A stretch of DNA of 32,005 nucleotides. Origin: Ferruginibacter sp. (GTDB lineage Bacteria; Bacteroidota; Bacteroidia; Chitinophagales; Chitinophagaceae). Below the pieces are notes generated by a model that saw only the letters and a list, made by a program, of their open reading frames with translations, had not been told where the DNA came from and searched no databases. The translations under genes and the position numbers were made by a program. Below, piece by piece: positions 22,901 to 31,879 of this stretch (its first letter is position 1; each line of letters opens with the position of its first letter). The stretch spans positions 1 to 32,005 of the forward strand of contig JABFQZ010000030.1 in assembly GCA_013141435.1 (NCBI GenBank), in the 5' to 3' direction.

Positions 22901-25900
22901 TTTGGTATTTGTATAGGTACACCAGCGCCTAATAAAACTTGTGCTACATCTATACCTTTTTGTAATCAAATTACACAAGAAGTAAATTTTACTAGTACAC
23001 AAGGAACTCCAAGTACAGCTGGTGGTACAGGTTCAATTTTTGGCTGTTTAGGTACTACACCTAATCAAAACTGGTTTGATATTTATGTTACAACAGCTGG
23101 TCCTATATTTATAGAAATTAGCCAAGTTGGAGGTAATGTTAGTGACGATGTGGATTTTTGTGCATGGGGTCCATTTGTTAGTCCTGCTGCAGCATGTACA
23201 CGACTTTCTGCACCTGGGGCACCTTTCCAACCAATTGTTAATATACCAGCGGGCACTCCTACTGCCGCTTCTACTCAGGGAGGTTGTAGTTATTCTGCTG
23301 CGCCAATAGAGTATTTTAAAATACCTAATGCTTTACCAGGGCAAGTTTATAAATTATTAGTAACCAACTTTAGTACTAGTAATAATAATTTGCCTCCATT
23401 TACAGTACCTGCACAATTTGTAAAACTAAAAAGCATGATACCTATTGCAAGTGGTGGAGCTACAATGGATTGTAATCTTACCTGCTTATCTGCTACTGCT
23501 ACAAATAGTGGCCCAGTATGTCCGGGTGGTACTTTTAACTTATCTGCTACAGGTACAAGTACACCATTTAGTTGGGTTGGTGGTGTAGGCACTGGTGGTT
23601 TTACATCATCTTTACAAAATATTACAGGTTTAATAGCACCAGCAACACCGGGCAATTATGATTATACTGTAACAGTAGGTTCTGGTCCTAGTGCATGTGT
23701 AAAAACTACCACTCTAATAGTACAATTGCCTCCAATAGCTCCAGTTGTATCTGCCGCACCAGTAACATACTGTTTAGGCTCTACTGCTGTTGCACTAACT
23801 GCCACTGCTTTACCCGGCAATACATTACTTTGGTACACTGTACCAACGGGTGGGGTTGGGGTTGCAAGTTTTATACCACCTACAACTGGGCTTGGTTCTA
23901 TTATATATTATGTAAGCCAAACTACAGCTGGAGGTTGCGAAGGTCCAAGGTCTGCTGTAACGGTAACTATAATTGCTGCACCAACTCCCCCTTTAGTTTC
24001 TGCAACACCAATTGAATATTGCCAAAATGCAACTGCCACTGCTTTAACTGCTACTGCATCAGGTACAAATACTTTATTATGGTTTACTACTGCTACTGGC
24101 GGTGTTGGGGTAGCAAGTATTATTCCTCAAACTGCTATTGCAAACACAACGTTATATTATGTAAGTCAAAGTAATGGTAATTGCCAAAGCACTAGGTCGG
24201 TGGTTACGGTAACTATTAAACCAAAGCCAGTAAACCCTACTGTAGCAAACTTAATTTATTGCCAAGGTGCTACAACCTTGCCACTTACGGCTACTGGTAT
24301 AGTTGCAGGCGCTACTATACAATGGTATGCAGCACTTACTGGTGGCACACCAATAGCTACACCTACACCAAGCAATACGGCTACAAGTGTATATTATGCT
24401 ACACAATTATTAAATGGTTGCGAATCTAGCCCTAGGGTAGCACTAACAACTACCATTACACCAACACCGAGTGCACCAATTGTTGGCGCATCTCCATTAT
24501 ACTGTCAAGGAGCTACTGGTGCAACTGCACTTACAGCTACAGCAACTGCTGGCAATACCTTGCTATGGTACACTACTGCAAGTGGTGGTGTTGGTACAAC
24601 CACACTTATACCAAGTACAGGCGCTACCAATACCTATTATGTTAGTCAGGTTACCAGCGTAACATTGGGAGGTTGCGAAGGTCCACGTACGCCATTAGTG
24701 GTAACAATAACACCTACACCAGCATTGCCCATAGTTGTAACCCCTGCACCATATTGCCAAGGCGAAACTGCTGCAGCACTATCAGCTACTGCAACTGCTG
24801 GCAATACTTTATTATATTACACTACAGCTACAGGCGGTACTGGGGTTTCTAGTTTAGTACCACCTACAACAGCAGTTGGAAATATTACCTACTATGTAAG
24901 CCAAGTTACATCTGCTGTATTAGGTGGCTGCGAAGGCCCAAGAGCACCAATAGTAGTAACAGTAAAGCAAACACCACCAACACCAATTGTAGCAGATGAT
25001 ATTTATTGCCAAGGTGCTACAACCTTGCCACTTACGGCTACTGGTATAGTGGCAGGCGCTACTATACAATGGTATGCAGCACTTACTGGTGGCACACCAA
25101 TAGCTACACCTACACCAAGCAATACGGCTACAAGTGTATATTATGCTACACAATTATTAAATGGTTGCGAATCTACCCCTAGGGTATCACTAACAACTAC
25201 CATTACACCAACACCGAGTGCACCAATAGTTGGCGCATCTCCATTATACTGTCAAGGAGCTACTGGTGCAGCTGCACTTACAGCTACAGCAACTGCTGGC
25301 AATACCTTGCTATGGTACACTACTGCAAGTGGTGGGGTTGGTACAACCACACTTATACCAAGTACAGGCGCTACTAATACCTATTATGTTAGTCAGGTTA
25401 CCAGTGTAGCATTGGGAGGTTGCGAAGGTCCACGTACGCCATTAGTGGTAACAATAACACCTACACCAGCATTGCCCATAGTTGTAACCCCTGCACCATA
25501 TTGCCAAGGCGAAACTGCTGCAGCACTATCAGCTACTGCAACTGCTGGCAATACTTTATTATATTACACTACAGCTACAGGCGGTACTGGGGTTTCTAGT
25601 TTAGTACCACCTACAACAGCAGTTGGAAATATTACCTACTATGTAAGCCAAGTTACATCTGCTGTATTAGGTGGCTGCGAAGGCCCAAGAGCACCAATAG
25701 TAGTAACAGTAAAGCAAACACCACCTGCACCTATAACTACCGCTTTATTGCCTTATTGCCAAGGGGTTACTATACCAGCTTTGGTAGCTACTGGCATAGT
25801 GCCTGGTGCAACTTTGCTTTGGTACACTACAAGTATAGGAGGCACTGGTAGTGCAATAGCTCCAATACCTAGCAATACAGCAAACTCTACTTATTATGTA

Positions 25901-27244
25901 AGTCAAATATTAAATGGTTGCGAAGGACCAAGAGAATCGTTGACAACTACAATAACACCTACTCCAGTAAAACCTATAGTGGTTTCACCTATAAAATTAT
26001 GTCCTAATGAGGTAGCATTGCCACTTGTAGCAACTGCACTACCTGGCAATACTTTAATGTGGTACAATGTAGCAGTAGGTGGTGTGGGTAGTACTATTGC
26101 CATAACTCCATCTACCTTGGTGCAAGGACCTTTTTCTTTTTATGTTAGTCAAGTAACACCTGCAGCACTTGGCGGTTGTGAAGGACCTAGAGAACTTATT
26201 TCGGTGACTGTAGATAATAATGGGCTAACAGTAGCAATTGGAAATGATACTACTATTTGTCAAGGCAATTCAGTTAAATTTACCCCTTTGGTATTACCAA
26301 CAGCTACTGCATATACTTGGAGAATTAAAACTCCGGGTATTATACCTTTAAGTACTATTGATACGATAAATATAAAGAATGCTACCATGTCGCCAATAGA
26401 TACGGTAGAATATATTTTAAATGCAGAAATGAGTGGGTGTTCGGTAGAAGATACCGTAAAGGTAAACGTAATTTGGAAACCATTGTTAGATGCTGGGCCA
26501 AATGTAGCCATTTGTTTATTGGATTCTATTTTGCTAAAAGGAAATATTACACATGCAAGTAGTAATAATTTTACCTATGTATGGACGCCTTTAGATAGCT
26601 TAACTACTGCTACTAGTTTGCAAACAATGGCACATCCTACTAGATCTACTTGGTATAAATTAGCAATTAAAACCACTTTGGCTTATGGTTGTGATTTTAG
26701 TGCCTCCGATTCTTTTAAATTGGTTGTACAACCTGTTATACATGCTTTTGCAGGTAATGATACTATTGCAGCTACTGGCTTACCACATCAATTGCACGGT
26801 ACTGGTGGATTGCATTACGAATGGTTTTCGCCAACAGCTACCATTACAAATGCATTTTCGCAAAATGCTACTACAATTTTAAATAGTGATGCTAATTTTT
26901 ATTTGAAAGTAAGTGATGCTGTTGGTTGTAAAGGTTTTGATACCATTTTTGTAAAAGTGTTGAATGGACCAACTTATCATATACCAAATGCATTTTCGCC
27001 AAATGGCGATGGGCTAAATGATATTTTTAGAGCTGTACCTTCAGGTATGTCGAATACAACTTATTTTAGAGTATTTAATAGGTTGGGAGAATTAATGTTT
27101 GAAACTAACCAATGGCTAAAAGGATGGGATGGAACATTTAAAGGAAAACCACAACCAAACGGAGTATATGTGTGGATGGTAAAAGGGAAAGATAAAAACT
27201 ATCAAAATGTAGAAATGAAGGGAACAGTACATTTGGTGAGATAA
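19916..27244 (+). CDS. Giant type IX-secreted adhesin with PPC-like and Ig-like repeats
   Basis: This 2442-residue surface protein starts with a signal peptide (about residues 8-31). Seven tandem modules of about 140 residues (about 34-1005) each begin NDxCxxA and contain NDDVWxxF, HRI, VYSGTC and TIGxTYYVRV, a PPC-like beta fold. A longer, related Cys-containing module (about 1006-1190) follows. A Cys-rich Ig/PKD segment (CPGGTFNLSATG) leads into ten Ig-like modules of about 83 residues (about 1279-2102), each with YCQG, LLWYTT, GG, YYVSQ and GGCEGPR. Two further Ig/PKD-type domains precede a CHU_C gliding-motility C-terminal domain (about 2358-2442, HIPNAFSPNGDGLNDIFRAV) that marks secretion by the type IX system. 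The protein should extend from the cell surface and bind a substrate or another cell. Modules 3-5 and 6-8 are a recent near-identical duplication. Its gene lies 35 bases after the Mpo1-like gene. Confidence 0.92.
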   Translation: MDNFTLLKQKLFKTTLIFAALFVSSLHLFAQIPANDEPCTATVLTPAASCTYATYTNINANNSAGVGVPDPTPFLTCGNYLDADVWFTVTVPVGATQVVIDTKNLGMSDGGMTVYTATTICPAINLTQLACIDDGSVNPGMPKLTIIQPAGTVLYIRMYGNGGETGTFGICVTSDIPPLNDNCANATALTVNPDYNCGVVTGGTTINATSSPTLPTPTCSAFNGWNDDVWYTFVATNANHRVSILNVVGVTTDMAMSIYSGTCGALTEIACSDPNVIDLTGLTVGNTYYVRVMTWTATTTSTASFNICIGTLPPPPLNDDCTGATSLTVNPTLTCTAVTAGTTQSATATTGILNPSCGNFAAYNDDVWYSFVATSTIHRASLSNIVPVGTGMVMVAYTGSSCGALTEVASGCSTTSPLVLNGLTIGTTYFIRVYTNTSTTTTVANFDICLATPPPPPINDECTAAISLTVNPTLICATVTAGTTESASLSTVTPAPLCGTANAYNDDVWFSFIATSTNHRITLPTVTPATTMVMVAYSGTCAALTEIGCSTTNPLALFGLTIGNTYYVRVYTNTTAVLTAANFDICVTTPPAPPANDECTGAFVLTVNTNYLCGTTTVGTTVSATPSATAPNPTCGVANAWNDDVWFSFVATNTRHRINLSSIVGSFTSMASAVYSGTCAALTQITCSTVNTYDATGLTIGDTYYVRVFTNSASVTADATSFNVCIGSPPPPPANDDCAGAISLTVNPNLLCGVSTQSTVTSATQSTTLPIPTCAATGINDDVWFTFTATAATHRISLLNITPAASMATAVYSGTCASGLTEIICSQANTFHATGLTIGQTYYVRTYTMLATPNMEIDFRICVGTLPPPPPNDECTGAIALPISSNLTCAVATNGTTLGATQSANLPTPSCSVANGWNDDVWYSIVATSTSHRISFTNVVGLTTALATTVYSGTCGSLAQITCNTANAFDANNLVIGNTYYIRVQTAVSTFEDANFGICIGTPAPNKTCATSIPFCNQITQEVNFTSTQGTPSTAGGTGSIFGCLGTTPNQNWFDIYVTTAGPIFIEISQVGGNVSDDVDFCAWGPFVSPAAACTRLSAPGAPFQPIVNIPAGTPTAASTQGGCSYSAAPIEYFKIPNALPGQVYKLLVTNFSTSNNNLPPFTVPAQFVKLKSMIPIASGGATMDCNLTCLSATATNSGPVCPGGTFNLSATGTSTPFSWVGGVGTGGFTSSLQNITGLIAPATPGNYDYTVTVGSGPSACVKTTTLIVQLPPIAPVVSAAPVTYCLGSTAVALTATALPGNTLLWYTVPTGGVGVASFIPPTTGLGSIIYYVSQTTAGGCEGPRSAVTVTIIAAPTPPLVSATPIEYCQNATATALTATASGTNTLLWFTTATGGVGVASIIPQTAIANTTLYYVSQSNGNCQSTRSVVTVTIKPKPVNPTVANLIYCQGATTLPLTATGIVAGATIQWYAALTGGTPIATPTPSNTATSVYYATQLLNGCESSPRVALTTTITPTPSAPIVGASPLYCQGATGATALTATATAGNTLLWYTTASGGVGTTTLIPSTGATNTYYVSQVTSVTLGGCEGPRTPLVVTITPTPALPIVVTPAPYCQGETAAALSATATAGNTLLYYTTATGGTGVSSLVPPTTAVGNITYYVSQVTSAVLGGCEGPRAPIVVTVKQTPPTPIVADDIYCQGATTLPLTATGIVAGATIQWYAALTGGTPIATPTPSNTATSVYYATQLLNGCESTPRVSLTTTITPTPSAPIVGASPLYCQGATGAAALTATATAGNTLLWYTTASGGVGTTTLIPSTGATNTYYVSQVTSVALGGCEGPRTPLVVTITPTPALPIVVTPAPYCQGETAAALSATATAGNTLLYYTTATGGTGVSSLVPPTTAVGNITYYVSQVTSAVLGGCEGPRAPIVVTVKQTPPAPITTALLPYCQGVTIPALVATGIVPGATLLWYTTSIGGTGSAIAPIPSNTANSTYYVSQILNGCEGPRESLTTTITPTPVKPIVVSPIKLCPNEVALPLVATALPGNTLMWYNVAVGGVGSTIAITPSTLVQGPFSFYVSQVTPAALGGCEGPRELISVTVDNNGLTVAIGNDTTICQGNSVKFTPLVLPTATAYTWRIKTPGIIPLSTIDTINIKNATMSPIDTVEYILNAEMSGCSVEDTVKVNVIWKPLLDAGPNVAICLLDSILLKGNITHASSNNFTYVWTPLDSLTTATSLQTMAHPTRSTWYKLAIKTTLAYGCDFSASDSFKLVVQPVIHAFAGNDTIAATGLPHQLHGTGGLHYEWFSPTATITNAFSQNATTILNSDANFYLKVSDAVGCKGFDTIFVKVLNGPTYHIPNAFSPNGDGLNDIFRAVPSGMSNTTYFRVFNRLGELMFETNQWLKGWDGTFKGKPQPNGVYVWMVKGKDKNYQNVEMKGTVHLVR
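24254..25725 (+). repeat. Tandem 747-bp near-identical duplication inside the adhesin gene
   Basis: Bases 24254-24978 and 25001-25725 are nearly identical and offset by 747 bases (249 codons, three Ig-like modules). By eye I see about ten substitutions and no gaps. The last 270 or so bases (24711-24978 and 25458-25725) appear identical. The encoded modules differ at only a few residues (for example SSPRVA versus STPRVS and TSVTLGG versus TSVALGG). This in-frame repeat can expand or contract by recombination and is also a spot where an assembly could collapse. Confidence 0.9.
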
Positions 27245-27327
27245 GATGTTAGTATTGAGATGTTATAAGAGTTAAGAATTAGATTTGAAAGATGAGGATA
27301 GAATAAATGCTGGGTATAGCCCTGATT

Positions 27328-27385
27328 GTAGCGGTTATCCTTTTTGTGTAGCGATAGCGAAATAAAAAGATAATAGCGAATAGCA
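27328..27385. terminator. Imperfect long palindrome after the adhesin gene
   Basis: GTAGCGGTTATCCTTTTT on the left is opposed by AAAAAGATAATAGCGAATAGC on the right, around TGTAGCGATAGCGAAAT. It lies about 85 bases after the 2442-residue adhesin stop. It may terminate that transcript or be one copy of a dispersed palindromic repeat. The rest of 27245-27489 holds no gene; it carries a relative of the TCAATACT repeat in inverted form at 27248-27264. Confidence 0.5.
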
Positions 27386-27492
27386 GGAAACCAATGTTGA
27401 TGAATGCTTTTAATTAGATGCTTCGAATTAAAAAAAATAGTGTTTTATTGGATTTTTTAGAAATATACTTAAAGAGAACAAAAAAAAGAATG

Positions 27493-27867
27493 ATGAAAAA
27501 AATTATGTTATTGTTGATGCTGCAATTTTGTATTGCAATGGTAAGTTTTAGCCAAACAACTAAAAAAGTAGAAGAAAACCCTAATGCCGACCATGACAGA
27601 ATGGTTTTGCTAATGCAAAAAAGCGAACAAATAGAATTACCAATAGAGGTAATAGATGCTTTTAAAAAACATGCAGCTCTAAAAGGATACGACGAAAAAT
27701 CGGTACTTAGAAGTGCCGTAATTGTAAAACCTTTGTACAATAAAGCCATAAGCAAAGAAGATAAGCTATTTGTATGTAGTATTATAAAGCGTATGACCGA
27801 AAGTCAATACAGTGCTATACCTGCAAGTGTAGAAGAAAAAATATATAAAGAGTTGACTACCAATTAA
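27493..27867 (+). CDS. Small secreted protein of unknown function
   Basis: From the chosen ATG at 27493 (a second ATG is directly before it) the protein has 124 residues. It starts with the signal peptide MKKIMLLLMLQFCIAMVSFSQ. The in-frame ATG at 27418 would put 25 basic residues before the signal peptide and is rejected. The mature part is helical and charged, with ADHDRMVLLMQKSEQIELPI, then VIDAFKKHAALKGYDEKSVL and RMTESQYSAIPASVEEKIYK. I know no domain for it. It is placed between two CHU_C adhesin genes, 21 bases before the second. It could be a periplasmic helper, chaperone or partner of adhesin export; that is inferred only from position. Confidence 0.7.
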   Translation: MKKIMLLLMLQFCIAMVSFSQTTKKVEENPNADHDRMVLLMQKSEQIELPIEVIDAFKKHAALKGYDEKSVLRSAVIVKPLYNKAISKEDKLFVCSIIKRMTESQYSAIPASVEEKIYKELTTN

Positions 27868-27888
27868 TAAATTATTAAAAAACAAAAC

Positions 27889-30800
27889 ATGTTTAAAAAA
27901 ATACTAGCTACTTTTTTGTATATAACTTTTATTGTTGTAACATCGTATGCACAGTCAATAACAGTGACTAATATATCGGCCACTGGGCATTTTGACCCTG
28001 TAAACCCTGTAGGTGGCGGATGTGGGATTTTACCCACAATAACAGCAACGTATTTAAATGGTGTAGGAACAACACTTAACGCTGGTACAATTGTATGTAA
28101 CGATCCTTGTGGCAATACAACTGTGCATATTGTAATGAGTAATGTACGTTGGTCAAAAACATCTACTATTAATTGGTTGCATGGAATATCTTTTACGCCA
28201 GGTAATGTAACTGTAACCAACGTAGCATTGCCTGCAGGTTGGTTTCCTTTTACTAGTAGTACTGGCGCAGGTTGTGGTGGAGGTGCGCCTGTGACTACTG
28301 GCGTGGGCTTTTATTTTGATGGTACTACTGGTAATTCTTGTTGTCCAACAAATACTTTAAACGACGGCATACCAGGTAATAATTATGGTGATGTTGTGGC
28401 AGATTGTGGTTTTGCATATTCTTTTTCGTTTGATTTAACTTTTTGTAATACTTCAATTACTACTAATCCATTAGCATTTAGTGCAAGAGGAACATCTGAT
28501 TATCAAACGGGCTGTTGGAGTGTTGTGGACCCTATTGGCACAAGTAAAATACAATTTGTACTGGCCACACAAGCTTGTACAAACCCATTATTTACTGCAA
28601 ACCCAACGGCAACTATACCAGTAAAAACTTGTGTAGGTGGTGTAACAAGCTATACAACTACTCTAAGTGCAGGTTGTGGCAATGGGTTTACTACAACTTG
28701 GTGGAATGCTGCAACTGGTGGTACACAATTAGGAACGGGCACTACATTTAATTATACACCAGCAGGTGGTGTATGCCCTGCTGGCCTAACAATATTTGCA
28801 TCTTGCTGCCCTACGGGCACTACATGTGCTACTCGTAGGGCTGTAGGTGTACCTGGTACATGCCCAGCTGCTTTGGCTATTACAGGTGCTACTTTAACAC
28901 ATCCTACATGTGTATCTCCAACTGGTAGTATAGATGCTGTAACGGTAACAGGTGCAGCACCTGGTCCAATTTTATATACTTTAAACCCTGGTGGGTTTAG
29001 CAACAACACAGGTATATTTACTGGGTTAACACTTTTAAATTATACACTTTCTGTACAGGACGAAACTGGTTGTACTGCTACTTTTCCAATTGCATTTACA
29101 CCTTCTGGTACTGGTGGTCCGTTGCCATTTGTTACAAGCCCTCTTACTTATTGCCAAAACCAAATAGGTATTGCTGCACTTAGTGCTACAGCCTTGCCAG
29201 GTGGTACACTTACTTGGTATTTGCCAAATGGCACAAATGTGGGAGCTGTAGCACCTACACCATCAACTTTAGTATCTGGTACGTTTACATATACAGTTAC
29301 GCAGACTATAGGCACTTGTACTAGTGCACCAGCATCTATTATAGTTAATATTACTGCTGCACCTGCTGCACCTGGTGTTACAACGCCTATTAATTATTGC
29401 CAAGGAGCAACAACTAGTCAACTTACTGCTACAGGTACTAACTTAACTTGGTATGTATCTGCTACTGCACCAACTGGCACATCGGTAGCGCCTACGCCTT
29501 CATCGGCAAGTGCTGGTTCTACTACATATTGGGTAGGCTCAAATACTGGTACTTGTTTTAGTACTAGATCGTTTATAACAGTAAATATCAATGCTACACC
29601 TGCCTTAATAGTTACAAATCCTGCAGCAGTTTGTATGCCAAATACGGTAGATATTACTGCAGCAGCTATTACAAGTGGCTCTACTGCTGGGCTTATATTA
29701 ACTTATTGGACAAACGCTACTGCTACAACATCTTATACAACACCTACAGTGGCCACAGCTGGCACTTATTACATAAAAGGAACTACTGCAGCAGGTTGTT
29801 TTACAATAACACCAGTAGTAGTAACAGTAAATCCTTTACTTACTCCTGTAATTACGTGTGGTACTGCAACGGCAAGTACTGTAGGGTTTAGTTGGGTATC
29901 TGTAGCAGGAGCTACTGGGTATAACGTATCTTATCAAATAAATGCAAACCCTGTTGTAAATATAGGTGCTATCGGTAATGTATTAACCTATACAGTAAAT
30001 GGATTGAGTGGAGGTAATAATGTTACAATTACCGTTACACCTACAGGCACTGGCTGTTTTGCTGCAGCTACAAAACTTTGTGTGGCTGCTGGATGTACAC
30101 CTACAACTGCCACCATTGGTTATGCTACACCTTTTTGTGTAACCACAACAACTGCACAATCAGTAACACTAACAGGTACTGGATTATTTACTGGAGGCAC
30201 TTACAGTAGCACTTCTGGTTTAACAATAAACCCAACCACTGGTGCTATTACGCCTAACACAAGTACGGTTGGTACTTATGTAGTTACTTACACTATTGCG
30301 GCTACGCCAGGTTGCCCTGCTACTACTACTACTACGACTGTTGTAATTGCACCTTTAACAGTACCTACATTTACAGCTATAGCACCAATTTGTAGTGGTA
30401 ATACATTAACTGCATTACCTACAAGTTCTACAAATGGAGTAATTGGTACTTGGAGCCCAGCACTAAACAACACAACCACCACAACTTATTTATTTACACC
30501 AACTATTGGTCAATGTGCTACAACGGCAACGTTAACAATAACTGTAAATTTAAGACCAGCCGCACCTGTTGTAACAACACCAATAAACTATTGTCAAAAT
30601 GCTACATCGGTGGCTTTGACAGCTACTGGCACAAATTTATTGTGGTACACAACGCCTACTGCCATTGGTACTGCTACAGCAATTGTACCTGCTACTTCGG
30701 TGGTAGGTAGCACTACTTATTATGTAAGCCAAAGTGCTTTAACTTGCGAAGGCGCTAAAAGTGCTATTGTTGTAAATATCGCACCAGTACTAACAGTTAA

Positions 30801-31320
30801 TGCTGGTAATGGTGTAATTATAGCAAGAGGTAATCAAACACAATTATTGGGCACAGCTTCTGTTGGAGCTAATTATTTGTGGACATCAAATATTTCTCCA
30901 TTAGCATTATCATCTGCTACTATATTAAATCCAATAGCAAATCCGCTTGCTACTACTACATATACTTTAACAGTATCTGACCCTACAAGCCTTTGCCCAT
31001 CGGTAAGCCACAGCGTAATTGTAACTGTAGTGCAAAGTTGTATAAATGTAAGAAATGCATTTTCGCCAAATGGTGATGGTATAAATGATACTTGGCTTGT
31101 GTACGACAATAATTTTTGTTTGGCAAAAGATGGAGCTTTTGTAAGTGTATTTAATAGATATGGAAGTAAAGTATTTGAAGCAAAAGGTTATACAAACAAT
31201 TGGAATGGCACATATAAAGGAAAAGCCTTGCCAGATGGTACATATTTTGCTGTAATAGAATTTATAATGCAAAACGGTACAAAACAATTTGTAAAATCGG
31301 ATTTAACTATTTTGAGGTAA
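27889..31320 (+). CDS. Type IX-secreted adhesin with Ig-like and FN3-like modules
   Basis: This 1143-residue surface protein has a signal peptide (MFKKILATFLYITFIVVTSYAQ). A Cys-rich N-terminal domain (about 23-230) contains GGGCGILPTITATYLNGVG, WLHGISFTPGNVTV and SCCPTNTLNDGIPGNNYGDV. A further Cys-rich region and several Ig-like modules follow, with PLTYCQNQ, PINYCQGATTSQLTATG and PINYCQNATSVALTATG. An FN3-like domain lies near 650-730 (VGFSWVSVAGATGYNVSYQ), then PKD-type domains. The C-terminus (about 1051-1143, INVRNAFSPNGDGINDTWLV) is a CHU_C domain for type B type IX secretion. The Ig-like modules are related to those of the 2442-residue protein, but the N-terminal part is different. 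The two adhesins probably share the PorP/SprF of this locus. Confidence 0.9.
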   Translation: MFKKILATFLYITFIVVTSYAQSITVTNISATGHFDPVNPVGGGCGILPTITATYLNGVGTTLNAGTIVCNDPCGNTTVHIVMSNVRWSKTSTINWLHGISFTPGNVTVTNVALPAGWFPFTSSTGAGCGGGAPVTTGVGFYFDGTTGNSCCPTNTLNDGIPGNNYGDVVADCGFAYSFSFDLTFCNTSITTNPLAFSARGTSDYQTGCWSVVDPIGTSKIQFVLATQACTNPLFTANPTATIPVKTCVGGVTSYTTTLSAGCGNGFTTTWWNAATGGTQLGTGTTFNYTPAGGVCPAGLTIFASCCPTGTTCATRRAVGVPGTCPAALAITGATLTHPTCVSPTGSIDAVTVTGAAPGPILYTLNPGGFSNNTGIFTGLTLLNYTLSVQDETGCTATFPIAFTPSGTGGPLPFVTSPLTYCQNQIGIAALSATALPGGTLTWYLPNGTNVGAVAPTPSTLVSGTFTYTVTQTIGTCTSAPASIIVNITAAPAAPGVTTPINYCQGATTSQLTATGTNLTWYVSATAPTGTSVAPTPSSASAGSTTYWVGSNTGTCFSTRSFITVNINATPALIVTNPAAVCMPNTVDITAAAITSGSTAGLILTYWTNATATTSYTTPTVATAGTYYIKGTTAAGCFTITPVVVTVNPLLTPVITCGTATASTVGFSWVSVAGATGYNVSYQINANPVVNIGAIGNVLTYTVNGLSGGNNVTITVTPTGTGCFAAATKLCVAAGCTPTTATIGYATPFCVTTTTAQSVTLTGTGLFTGGTYSSTSGLTINPTTGAITPNTSTVGTYVVTYTIAATPGCPATTTTTTVVIAPLTVPTFTAIAPICSGNTLTALPTSSTNGVIGTWSPALNNTTTTTYLFTPTIGQCATTATLTITVNLRPAAPVVTTPINYCQNATSVALTATGTNLLWYTTPTAIGTATAIVPATSVVGSTTYYVSQSALTCEGAKSAIVVNIAPVLTVNAGNGVIIARGNQTQLLGTASVGANYLWTSNISPLALSSATILNPIANPLATTTYTLTVSDPTSLCPSVSHSVIVTVVQSCINVRNAFSPNGDGINDTWLVYDNNFCLAKDGAFVSVFNRYGSKVFEAKGYTNNWNGTYKGKALPDGTYFAVIEFIMQNGTKQFVKSDLTILR

Positions 31321-31411
31321 AAAAATTAAGAATAGATTAGAAGGAAAATTAACCTTTGCAAAAAGTATTTGCCTTACTTATTTTTCTTAAAAAAATAGAT
31401 GAACCTATAGA

Positions 31412-31818
31412 TAGTCGACCCTTAAAAAGTCGAATCTTCTTTTATTTTCAGATATCTTTCCACTTTTGTCTTGAAACAAAAGTGGAGCAAAAATTCAAGA
31501 CTTCATAAAAATGCCTAAAAAATTGGTTGCATGGCTAAACAAAAATTAGTTCGAGCATTTGTGCATTACCCAGCAGTAGTAAGACTTACAAGCTTTAGTA
31601 CAAAGCCAAACAGTGGTAACATTAATTTTTCTTTTACGCCATTCGCCCAATTTTTCTTAACGGCATTTTTATGAGGTCATTAATAGGAAACTGTTTTTAA
31701 GGGCAAATAAAAAACTACCAGTTATTAAGTATTTTATTTAATAATGCAAGTTATTTTAAAGGAAATTTTTATGAAACTAACTGGTAGCGACTGATTCATA
31801 CTTTTTGAGGGACGACTA
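31412..31818 (-). repeat. Noncoding repeat element, copy 2, with terminal inverted repeats
   Basis: This 407-base element is bounded by TAGTCGACCCTTAAAAAG (31412-31429) and CTTTTTGAGGGACGACTA (31801-31818), inverted repeats matching at 16 of 18 positions. Inside are a perfect hairpin CCACTTTTGT-CTTGAA-ACAAAAGTGG (31460-31485), and a 180-base core (31499-31678) bounded by GACTTCATAAAAATGCC and GGCATTTTTATGAGGTC. A further inverted repeat, CTACCAGTT/AACTGGTAG, lies at 31715-31723 and 31779-31787. Copy 1 is at 13631-13899 in opposite orientation. No transposase frame is seen, and no obvious target duplication flanks it. It looks like a miniature mobile element or a structured dispersed repeat. 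Confidence 0.75.
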
Positions 31819-31838
31819 GGTAATTTTTAATTGCATTC

Positions 31839-31877
31839 TTTTAAAAGCCTTCCTAAGAAATTGGAAGGCTTTTAAAA
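31839..31877. terminator. Strong hairpin, possible displaced adhesin terminator
   Basis: TTTTAAAAGCCTTCC (31839-31853) and GGAAGGCTTTTAAAA (31863-31877) form a perfect 15-bp stem with a 9-base loop. It lies 518 bases after the last adhesin gene, with the 407-base repeat element between. It may have been the adhesin terminator before the element inserted. Confidence 0.75.
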
Positions 31878-31879
31878 TT

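Noticed and set aside
24254..25725. Possible CRISPR-like or satellite array
   Set aside because: The regular repeats are in frame and encode Ig-like modules of a long protein; unit lengths are about 250 and 747 bases, with no spacers.
27418..27489. Upstream ATG giving a 149-residue form of the small secreted protein
   Set aside because: It would place 25 basic residues before a perfect signal peptide; the ATG at 27490 or 27493 is better.
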